Assembly (NCBI GenBank): GCA_020283715.1
Contig: JAIQCW010000145.1
Coordinates: 59,822 to 123,821 of the forward strand
Reading direction: 5' to 3'
DNA: 64,000 nucleotides
Source of the DNA: Cytauxzoon felis
Lineage: Eukaryota; Apicomplexa; Aconoidasida; Piroplasmida; Theileriidae
Below, piece after piece: positions 36,095 through 46,900 of this stretch. The notes below the pieces were generated by a model, which did no database searches, was not told the DNA's origin, and saw only the letters and a list, made by a program, of their open reading frames with translations. A program made the translations under genes and the position numbers. The first letter of the stretch is position 1. Each line of letters begins with the position of its first letter.

Positions 36095-37141
36095 ATGTCA
36101 TTATTTAGTTTGTTCAAAATGTTTAGTTGTATAAAGTTCATAATACTACTGCTATTATGTTTGATATGTATAACTCTTGGGATATACTTCGCACTATATC
36201 ATAGAAAGAAAGTAGATGACTCGGCAAAAATAATAAAACATGTCGGTATGTATTATTAATGTCTTCATTTAATCAACGTATATTTCCTAGTGTCAGGATT
36301 AAGAAAATCATAGCATTAGATGATGATGCTCCTAAAATTAACAAAGCGTCGATTGTAGCATTGAGTAAAGCCACTGTTTGTTGATTTAATATATTTATTT
36401 GAATTTTTTATATTAATATATAGAAAGTTTTCCTAAATGTGTACGCTTCACATATTCATAGACATATTGTAGAGACGGAATCATCATATCCAGTAAAGGT
36501 AAATCATATAAGTGAGTTTAGTAAATATAATTATTAATCATTTAATAGTTGAAGTAGCTAAAGATCCTAGGTATTTGATGTATCAGTTTCTAACTGATGC
36601 TACTAATCTATTAGAAGCTACAGATGATGCTGCATATAACAGTATTAGATATGATGGTACTATAAGAGAAAGACATATACCTATACTAATCGATGATTCT
36701 GATACAGATGTCGGAGTTGATACCTCTACGGAATTAAAAGGTGATGATGATACAACAATACATGAAGATGTTTTCAACGGTAAATTGAATGGCTCTACAA
36801 ATGGTCTTAGACCTCAACCTGACGTTACTTCTCAAGGAAATACAATAGAAGATACTACAAAAAAGAGGGAAAAACCAATCAAGAGTGGTAGAAAAGCTAT
36901 TGTCAAGAGGAATACTTCAACGTATGAGGCCGATAACGATATACGAGGGGAAGAAAGTAGAGAAGAAGACGATGGAAGAGATGAATATGGAAAATTATTT
37001 AATGATAAAATTCAGGATGATATGGGAGGATATGGAGTAAAACCAGTTAGCATAAAGGCTAGACAGACTAATGTATCACAAGAAGGTGTTAAAAAGAAGG
37101 TAAAGTCTATTTTATCATATTTTCAGAGTAAAAGGGTTTAA
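36095..37141 (+). CDS. Single-pass membrane protein with long acidic/basic tail, about 304 aa
   Basis: Exons 36095-36249, about 36297-36375, 36424-36511 and 36549-37141 join in phase. The donor of the first intron is ambiguous between 36246 and 36250; only 36250 keeps the frame. Near the start is one strong hydrophobic span (FIILLLLCLICITLGIYFAL, about residues 15-35) followed by HRKK, so the tail is probably cytosolic. The rest is charged: an Asp/Glu/Thr-rich middle and a Lys-rich C-terminus ending SILSYFQSKRV, which resembles a PIP-box-like or amphipathic end only superficially. I recognise no family. Confidence 0.55.
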
Positions 37142-37328
37142 TTAAAATTTTTAAATACCCTTTGTTATTTCAAATTTCTATACATTTACCTCTAGTCATC
37201 CCCCATTGTATTGGCCTATGCTCATCACCACCTCTTAACATTTCATACCCCATTCTAATAATCTCCGTTGAAATTACTTTTTATGTTTAGTCAGTTTATT
37301 ATTTATTCTCTAAAATAAATTTAAAATA

Positions 37329-38318
37329 ATGGGACGTGTTTATGGTAAAGGTAAAGGTATCTCATCTTCGAGTATACCATATGGGCGTAAGCCACCATCA
37401 TGGCTCAAGGTTAAACCATATGAAATAGAAGAACAAATTGCAAAATTAGCTAAAAAAGGTCATACACCATCACAAATTGGTGTTACTTTACGTGATACCA
37501 TGGCTATTCCACAAGTTAAAGCTGTTACAAACAATAAAATTTTACGCATACTCAAGGGACAAGGTATGTTTATATTCTAGTCTTCCTTCTACATTTCACC
37601 TTTAATATAATAATGATTAAATAATAATTATCGATCATCGTTGAATTATTTATTAGATCCAAACATGTATCTCATCCAATGATTGTTAATTGATGGGGAA
37701 CATGTTTTGAACATCGTAGATTTATCCTTATAGTTTTCAATTTGATAGAACTCAATACGAGATCTAATCCACATTTCCTTCCACTAGTCCTGCCGTCAGC
37801 TCTTTTAATTACCTCCCCGTAAACGGTAAAGCCACTCCCGGAGATCGTGGTGAAGTTAGTGATGGATCATCCATCATGGGAATGATGGAAGATGGTTCTA
37901 AGGATGTGTAGTGATGTAACCTCAAGTGAAACCCGGAGCGATCTCAGGGAAGCGAAGGGACAACTAAATAGAAGAGGCACCACGCCTAGTGGAACGACCT
38001 CAAGTGGAGAAGCTGACGGCAGGACGACATCAGGTTGAGAGCCCTAATAATTATTCTTCTCTACATCGATAAACGTTATTTATATCTATTCTTACAGGTT
38101 TAGCACCAGAGATCCCTGAGGATTTATATTTTTTGATTAAAAAAGCTGTTGCAATGAGGAAACATGTAGAACATAATTTGAATGATAAGGATTCTAAATT
38201 TCGTTTAATTCTTGTAGAGTCTAGAATTCACAGACTTGCAAGATACTATAAGAAGAAACGTCAGTTACCCGCTACATGGAAATATCAATCTTCCACCGCA
38301 GGTACACTCATTGCTTAA
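37329..38318 (+). CDS. RPS13: 40S ribosomal protein S13 (uS15)
   Basis: Exons 37329-37563 and 38098-38318 join in phase to 151 aa, exactly the usual eukaryotic length. The start [14 protein letters not shown] and the motifs [35 protein letters not shown] and [14 protein letters not shown] are all typical. It is a small-subunit protein that binds 18S rRNA helix 22 and bridges to the large subunit. The intron 37564-38097 is long (534 nt) because it holds repeat-family copy 10. Confidence 0.97.
37783..38034 (+). repeat. Repeat-family copy 10 (RPS13 intron, sense)
   Basis: Left end tcctgccgtcagctc, core gccactcccggagatcgtgg, internal gatggatcatccatcatggg, right unit gcgatctcagggaagcga, then ends caccacgcctagtgga and gctgacggcaggac. 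Confidence 0.9.
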
Positions 38319-38416
38319 TCTGCTTTAAACACTATTTGTACATGTAACTACAACTTCAGTTCTTATATTATACATCAGAACGCCACTTAAATATTATCCT
38401 GCTCGAGAGAGGTCTT

Positions 38417-38698
38417 AACCTGATGTCGTCCTGCCGTCAGCTTCTCCACTTGAGGTCGTTCCACTAGGCGTGGTGCCTCTTCCAATTACCTATCTCTAAA
38501 GAGTAGTGCCACTCCCATAGATGGTGGCCGAAGTATAGTTACTGGACCTCGAGTGGATCCCGCAGCTGATCTCTGGGAAGCGAAGGGGGAAGTAAATAGA
38601 AGAGCTGTCTGCAGGACGACCTCGGGTTTAACTGCGAGTGGAAGGAGAGTTGGATGTAACCTCAGGTGGAGAGCTGTCTGCAGGACGACGTCATGTGG
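38417..38698 (+). repeat. Repeat-family copy 11 (between RPS13 and the next gene)
   Basis: Left modules cctgccgtcagc and ccactaggcgtggtgcc, core gccactcccatagatggtgg (slightly decayed), second core gctgatctctgggaagcga and right end gctgtctgcaggac, showing mismatched end modules. The gap 38319-38801 holds nothing else. Confidence 0.88.
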
Positions 38699-38801
38699 AA
38701 CAACCATATCTAGTGGAAATAGTGTTGTATCCTTAAATGGTCAATGTCTCCAGGAACGTATAAACGATTAAGTGATAAACTTGTGATTATATAATATAGT
38801 G

Positions 38802-41800
38802 TTAAATATATTTAGAGTTGTTTATAAGTTGTTTGAGATATAGGTCATGTTGGATAGCGTATATTAGTTCATTGAGATTTTTATATTTACCATCGGTTCT
38901 TATGAATCCAATAATGTTTAGTTTAATGACTTGCCCAACGAATGGCGATTTAAATTTATGATAAATGTAACATTCAACGATATAATTTTTATCGACAAAA
39001 TGTGGATTAAATCCAACGGAAATGATGCCATCCATTATCAAATTTTCATCAACCTCTTCATTACCAATTAATCTTACATAGCCATAATATACACCTAATG
39101 CACTAAGGATCAATAATAATGTTTCAAACTACCTGTTAATAAATGTGGTACGAAATCACATGATAAATTAGCTGTATTAATAATTTTAAATTAATGTATC
39201 AAATATGATGGGTCAGTTGTTAAACTGGTATAATACCAACGTTCCAGTAATGGTCTAATACAAATCTCTTTACCACTGGAAGTTATGCTGAGGTCATATT
39301 CCTGCCGTCAGCTCTTTTATTTACCTCCCCCTTCGCTTCCCTGAGATCAGCTACGGGCTCCACTTGAGGTCCAATCACTACACATCTGCCACGATCTCCG
39401 GGAGTGGCTATACCGTTTACGGGGAGTTAAATAAAGAAGCTCTCTGCAAGAGGAAGATTGGTGAAGAGCTGAATGCAGGAATGTGACCTCTGTGGAACGG
39501 CAAGTGGGAAAATACGTGGAATAGAGTGGCTGTAATCTCAAATGGAAATAGGATTTAAAGCAATAACTGCTAGATGATATATGAATATAGAACATACCGG
39601 TCGGTATACCGAGTAATGTTGAGCCTCTATTATTACCTTTAACGACTTTGCCTTCGATATTGATGGTTGTTCTATTGGAATTTATATATACGTGTATAAT
39701 AAACGTACTGTAGTTGTAAATATGATCCAATAGTTCCAGATAGATTACTGATGTTGACATTTTTATTTAAATCTATACGATTATAACTAAAGGACGTATA
39801 ATTTTATTTTAATATATTTCCACATACTTGTAGATTGTAGTCGATGCTCTAACAAATTCGGCTCTTGAATATTCTCTACCAATGAACTCTAATAACGGGA
39901 ATAATATTGAGGGATTGAATCAATAAATATACCAAATGTAGAGTTGATGAAGTTTATATTTTTTGATATGACTTTAAATGAATAATCTTCACCTTCAGGA
40001 AGCTCTATATTATCTATACTCTCAAGATATATGACGTCCTTTACACCTATAGTTGTTGTAAATCGATGAAGTATTTACAAGCATAAGAAACGGAATGGTG
40101 AATGGAATGATGAATGATGAATCATGAATGGAATGGATGAGTGAGATGAAGTGGATAGAAATATGCCATTGATAATGCCACCAGTATCTACCATTATCAG
40201 TGTTCCAAGTCCTCCACTTGGGAACAGCTGTATCAGGAGTTGTATGTTTACCGTAGCCCTTGATTAAAGTGTACAATCTGTCGATGAACGTTTTTGCATT
40301 TGCTTGACTGCTATAATTAGTACCTGCCTGTATAGCTTCAAGTTTTTGTATCGTATCAGTAGCTGTTGCAGCGCTAAGATTGTTGCCATCTTCTGCTATT
40401 GTTATCTGTCTAAATTTTGTATGACCAGTTGTAGATTGTCCACCAGTAATGGTAATGCCTTCAAGCCCAGTTTTTACCCTCTGAGCTGTTACAGTGGAGC
40501 CGAATTCAGCTTCATCTATAGCAGTCGTTTCAGTACCATAGTTAACTTTCTTAATATATCCTCCAACCTTGGATTTAACAACATTTTCACCGGCATCATT
40601 AACATCTGGACCCCAATTCCCTGGACTTATGCCAACGTAGTAAAGTATAGAAATTCTAAAAAATAGCCCCATCTAGACATCCTATTAAGATTAGATTCAA
40701 GTTCAGTAGCAGTGATATTTAGGTCTCTCCATTTCATATCCATACCTTTCTTACCCCTTCCATAATATGTATAAGTAGTATTAGCAGCAGTTACTTTCGT
40801 GTATAGAAGTAGAGGTTTGTCCATCACAGGCTGACTTTTATCATCATTCTTATAATATACATGAACTTCTTCAACATCTGAAATGGGTGTAGGGAAACCT
40901 CCGACCTCAGTTCCACCATGCCTAACCTTTTCTATATTAAATATAGCACTGGCAGATCTAGAATGTTTATATCCTGTTAACCATCAACTGTAGGAGTAGA
41001 GGGTGTAACGACATCAATCTGACTAATAAATCCGTAAGAAGCACTATTCTCAAGCTTAACTTCAAACTTCCCTTTAACTTGATTAAGTTTCTGTTGAAGT
41101 GTACCAAGATCTTGGGTACTTGGACGTTCTGGATTTATAGCATTAAGTGTTGGATCATCGCCTTTCCACTCGTTCCCTCTCTTATAATATTTCTGAGTAC
41201 TACCACTCATTTTCACACAAACAATCAATGGGAAATGATGATCAGTATCTCCATCTTTGTGATAATATACATAAACAGCTTCAACAGTAATTCCCGTAAG
41301 TGCTGGATTTAAGTTCAATTCAAAGTCATTGTGTTTAATCGTAAGATTATTAATAGGAGTGGTAAAACTGTGTTGAAACCTCACATATCCTTGAGGGACT
41401 TGTTCATCAGTTTCAGAACCGTCCCTCTTCTCAACAGTAATTGTTGCCTGAGAAGTACCTGGACTAGTATTATACTGCTTATTAGAGTCTACACCAAAAC
41501 TGTCAGTTTTCTCTACATGAATAACAGTTTGCTGATTAGCCTTATCATTAAGTTTATCTAATTCTGCTAAAAGAGCATTTTTACCCTCAACGTAGGGATC
41601 TTGAGTAAGAGTGGTAACTTGAGGCCAAGTTGTATTAGTAGCACTGGTCGGGGTGTTATTTTTAAAATATACCCATGAACAAGTACTGCTACCATCCTTA
41701 CATATAGCTATCAACAATGGTTTGTCATTATTAGTTCCTCCATAATATACATAAACATATCTGACATTACTTTCTGTAATAGCAGTAGGACTACTACTAC

Positions 41801-43818
41801 CACCAGTACCGGGTTTAGTTATTCGTGCTCCTCTATTTTTAAATGTAGCGGTTGTTATAATTTTATAATTAGAAGCAGTTCCCTTCACCTTATGCATGTA
41901 ACGTTTAAAACCATTCTTGGGTTCATTATTTTTAAGGAAAACTTTAATCTTACCATCTGTAATTTCAGAAAGATTAGTTATTTCTGTTCCACTATTGTGG
42001 TCATAACCTGGTTTAGTTCTATCAATCCATATTGCAACATCAGTAGCATTAGTACTATCTGCAGTAGTTAGATCATCTTCAACAGATTCTGGATTGGAAT
42101 AACCTTGATCAGCAGCAGTAAGTGCTTTTTTAATTCGTTTGAGGTTAGTTGCAAGTGTGTTAATTTGGGATGGATTATGATCGCTATTAAATGTATTGTC
42201 TACTTTCCATGTATTGGTATGATTATTCGTACGTTTATACCATATATTATCAGTTGCATGTGCAGTTCCATTCTTCGATAAACATATCAAGTATGGCCTT
42301 TCATTATTGGCATCACTGTCTGCATAATATACAAATACAAATCGTTTACCTTGAAGTACAGTGTTATCAATTGCTGGTGTGGCATTTATCACATGATTAT
42401 GTATAGTAACAAGATTTATAGTATTTCCATCTCCAACATCATGTTTAAAACCTTTATAGGTAGCAGGATTACTACCAGAAGGTTGTTCAGGTTCAACTGT
42501 ATCGCCTTGAGGGGTTGAATGATAGATACCGAACATTCTTATCAACTTTAATCTCAACCTCATCTTCAATTTTCGTAACAAGAGGTCCAAGATCAGGATC
42601 ACTGATTGCAATTCCCGTGTATTTTGTCCATGTGCTACTCTGTTGTGTAACATTTTCATTGTAAAATATCTTTGTATCACTCGAAGTCTTAATCTTTAGT
42701 GCAGCTTTAGTCTGAGAACCAACAAGCTTTTTATAATAATAAACTTCATAGACATCCGAAATAGAAGTATTTACACCGTCTAATGGAGCACTACCGCTAG
42801 CACTATACTTTATATCCTTCTTCAATGTAAATTTCCCTCCAGTTGCTAATGAGTGGATGTAGAAGTTGAAAGTATTAGAACCACCAGCAGGAACATCTGT
42901 TTTCCTGGTAACTTTCATCGTATTACTACTTCCACCACTATAAGTTTTAGTATCACCTACATTAGCGGGATGGTATGTAGTACTAATATCCAATGTAATT
43001 TCTGGTGGTGTTTCTCCAGTAGAGGTTCCAGTGCTGTCAATAATTTGCATCAGTTCATTCCAAGTCACTATACATTGTAAGACAAAGAGAAGATGCCGAA
43101 TATATAAAGACAAAATTACATTCATCGAATATATACATCTCATTCATCCTTCTGCAACAGCATATCATCATATCAACATCATATCCAAAGAATTTCCATA
43201 CAATATAATAAAAACCCTCAACTTACCATGTATATTCATCAGTGATTCACATGTTTTCTTGAATGATGTAATGAAAATATACTTGAGATCATCGACATGA
43301 CCACAATCGGTACAGTAGATATAGTAATCGAACATTAGTGGTATATTATTACAAGGATCCTTTAAGAGTTTAAACAAATCGACATTATGCCAGCCAAGCA
43401 TTAGAACATCATTAAAAATTTCAAAGATATTGGACACATTTAAATCATTCCAATCTGATATTTTACGTTTAAATACTTTATCATCCTCAATGGAAATGTA
43501 AAATATGGATGAGCCTTTAAATACTTCACATAATTTTGTTAGCCTTTCCGATGTTTTAAATTCAAATTTATCAATTATGGAACTTATTATATGAAATGAC
43601 TCTTTAATCAATTCATTTGACAATGTTTCGTTGACCAATAAAGTCTTTATAGTCTTTCTTAATAATTTAGAATCGATATCAGATCCAACATCCGAGTTAT
43701 CTAGCATCCATGGCGATATTAGTATATCATCTATAGCATTTGCGATTGTGCCCATATAATTTATCATTAATATGCGATATTCATATAACATATCATCTAT
43801 ATCTACAATACAATACAT
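38802..43818 (-). CDS. Unknown multi-exon gene with a 3.2 kb intron that contains another gene
   Basis: Exons 43818-43227, 40046-39933, 39888-39828, 39786-39709, 39671-39598, 39171-39133 and 39094-38802 join in phase to about 416 aa. The first part (about 197 aa) is helical and Asp/Glu/Leu-rich, with CTDCGHVDDL near its end. The rest looks like beta-rich folds (EDYSFKVISKNINFI, NVNISNLSGTIGSYL, GVYYGYVRLIG). No signal peptide or membrane span. I recognise no family. Intron 1 (40047-43226) has good splice sites (catg|gtaagt and aactatag|gtgt), matches phase 1 on both sides, and encloses the FAINT-like gene on the same strand. Alternatively the 43818 exon and the distal exons are two genes; phase agreement and the lack of a start in the distal exons argue for one. 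Confidence 0.5.
39290..39450 (-). repeat. Repeat-family copy 12 (intron of the 38802-43818 gene, sense)
   Basis: Left end cctgccgtcagctc, second core cgcttccctgagatcagc, core ccacgatctccgggagtggc and right end gctctctgcaagag. It lies in intron 39172-39597. Confidence 0.88.
40022..43143 (-). CDS. FAINT/DUF529-like secreted tandem-repeat protein, nested in an intron; frame breaks
   Basis: Three long same-strand ORFs make one protein of about 1000 aa: 43143-42495, about 42530-40977 and about 40970-40022. The start carries a signal peptide (MNVILSLYIRHLLFVLQ, Met at 43125). At least five tandem modules share the pattern VxVYYxxxD...PLLI...YY...W, for example VYEVYYYKKLVG, RFVFVYYADSDAN, RYVYVYYGGTNND, AVYVYYHKDGDTD and EEVHVYYKNDDKS. 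Such secreted modules are typical of Theileria-lineage host-interface families. Frame changes near 42525, 40972 and 40670 are not explained by in-phase introns, so the copy is decayed, mis-assembled or has introns I missed. The last ORF runs 25 bases into the host gene's next exon. Confidence 0.55.
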
Positions 43819-43949
43819 TTTCTACAAGAAATATATACAGAATGTGTTATTCTTTAAACCATCGAATTTCCATAACAGCTACCAGTTCCTCACCTACACT
43901 TCGCCACCACTGAATAACATATATTGTAATTTACCATTAATATTCAAAA

Positions 43950-46900
43950 ATGGCTACTAATGATATGTTAAATGAAAATTCTAATCCTTTAGTCTTTGCT
44001 GGTGTAGATATAGGAGGTGATTCTTGTAGAATCTGCGTAGCAAGTTCTGCTACAAGGAAGATTAATCTACATGTTAATCGTGTTTCAAATAGACAAACTC
44101 CAAACATTGTTTCATTTGATAAACGATTAAGGTATGTTTAATTTTATGAATATTATCCATATTCATAATCTATTTATGATTATCACGATAACCTCTGTTA
44201 TCCGTGGTGATTCCATTCATTCATAAATCTCATCACCTTACAGATTATATGGAGAAGAAGCTGATGCAAGAATAACGAGTGTATTCAATTCTACTATACC
44301 TGTGAGTATCATCTTTTAGCTAATGTCATTTACTACTTCAGTTATCTTCGTATATAGTTGGATTGGAATCCAATGAACTCAAGGCTTATATAAACAGTAG
44401 ACGTTATATATTTGGTGTAGAATTGGATGAAAATGCAGTATTTAATGTAAATTTTAATGATGAATGTTATTCTGTTTACCCAACGGAAGTATATTTTTTT
44501 CTCGTCAATAAATTATTGGAAACGGTCAAAACCGAATTTAACATACCAAAAGATGACAATAAATCTTTATCTATCGCTATTAGTGTCCCATTATACTTTA
44601 CTGAGCTACAAAAGCATAAAATTCTACAGACTCTATCATTATCAAGTAGGTTTCAGATTATTTTACCTCTTCCAAATGGTATCATCTTACATTACATTAG
44701 GCTTTTGTGCTGTAAAGTTGTTTAAAGAGACCGATTGTTTATTAAAAAGATGGTGTGATGCACAATTACCTGATGCCTTCATGGAATTTACACAAGGGAA
44801 CGAAAAACAATCGATGAAAATCGCCTTTTTAGATGTCGGATTTGTACATTCTTCATTTTTCATTGCTGAAATTGTCAAAGGTGATGATGATAAGTTCATA
44901 ACCAAAATCGTAAATGAAGAATCTAAAGATACAATCGGTACATATCATGTAAGTATTGACCCATAGATAATACCGATCCTAGATATGTCTATGGGATTAT
45001 CTAATCCTAATAGATCTTAAGAAAAGTGTGTTCAGTCTTATATAACTAATCTTCCAATATGCGTTCCAGCTGAGATTAGAATCTATATTTGTCCTGCCCT
45101 CAGCTCTTTTAATTACTTCCCCTCGGATTCCCGTAGATCATCCTCGGTATGTGTACCCGGAAGAACGTAATGTTTAACCCCTAAGAACATGAATTATACC
45201 CAGAGTAACGAAGAATGTTAACATGGAAGAACAAACATCAAGTAAAATACCTGTAAGCGATCTACGGGAGCTGGAAGGGGAAGTAATTAAAAGAGCTGAC
45301 GGCAGGACATACGTCAGGTGTAACAACTGAGGCGGAATGTAACCTCAGGTAGAAACATTTGAAATAAAAGAATGATATATATTCATGTAATTATATAGAT
45401 GGTAGAGTTATTATGTGATTATATATGTGGATTGATAGAATCCACCAAGGGTTACAAGGTTAAAGTACCATCGAAGCAGTCATATACAGTATACAAATCA
45501 GTATGTTTAAAAATAATCATTTATTCATTGCTTCACTAGTGTATGAAAGCACTTAAAGATCTCAGTGTTTTAAATGATACGAAAATTGATATCGATCTTA
45601 TCGACGTTGATTTCAGCACAACACTTACAAGAGCATTATTAGATGACCTTACTAAAAATATCAAAGTATGTAAATTTAAATTCCTGTTGTCCGGGTATTC
45701 CATCCTATGTTCGTCTTGCAGAGAGCTCTTTCACTGATGTCCATCATGTCCATTACATGGAGCTCTCCACGTGAGGTCGTCTTGTACACAGCTATCAATC
45801 TGAGCCCGTTCCACTAGCCGTGGAGGCTTCTTCTAATTACCTCCCCGTAAACGGTAGTGCCACTCCCGGAGATCGTGGCGATGATGGAGGTGTAGATGAT
45901 GTAACCTCAAGTGGAATACCCGCAGCTGATCTCAGGGAAGCGGAGGGGGAACTAATTAGAAGAGGCACCACGCCTAGTGGAATGACCTCAGGTGAAGATA
46001 ACTCTTTCTCCGGCTTAAACACTTATTATATATTTGCATGACATTTATATTCTATAGTCTAATTTACGTTCAATGATCGAATTTGTTCTTACTGGATTAG
46101 AATTGGATGATTTAATGGCTGTTGAAGTTTTAGGTGGTGGATCACGTATACCATTCATTAAAGTATTATTAGAGGATGTTATGACTAAATTAAATGCTAA
46201 TAAAACATTACGTGTTTCAATGGATACTACTTCTTCCATATCTTACGGTGCTGTCGCTCTTCATTTAGACGATCCTACCAGTGACGAATTCCCTCTACTT
46301 GATGAAACTCAAATTAATGAATTCAATTCTAGAGAAGAATTTATTCAGAATATAGAGAATGAGGAGATTAAGAAGAGGTCTTTATTAAATGAAATTGATA
46401 ACTACTTGATTGTTCTTAAAAATGATGCAGCGGGTGATTACAATGAAGCACTATCAGATCCTCGTGTAGCTCAGGCTATCTATTCCTTAGAAACATTCAG
46501 TTACACGGCAGTTAATGATAAATTTATAACTTCAGACAAATGCCTTGAAGAATTGAAATCTACACAAGCCTTGATAGAAGAATCATCACCTGAATATTTA
46601 AAATTAAAGGCAATTAAGGAAGAAGAGGAAAGAAAGAAAGAGGAAGAAGCACAAAAAAGAGCTGCCGAATCAACTAATAGTAGAGAAGAGGATATGGATG
46701 TGACATTACCCAAATCAACATGTATAAAAAGAGCACAGAAAAATAAGGACGAAGGGAATATATTAATCTCAACCAATGTAGAATTAGCTGCTAATCATTA
46801 CATCAAGGCTATACAATACTGTACGAAAGTCAAGGGTGTAGAGGATGAAGAACTAAAACAGTTGAACAATCTCAAACTGGCATGTTACCTCAATCTATCG

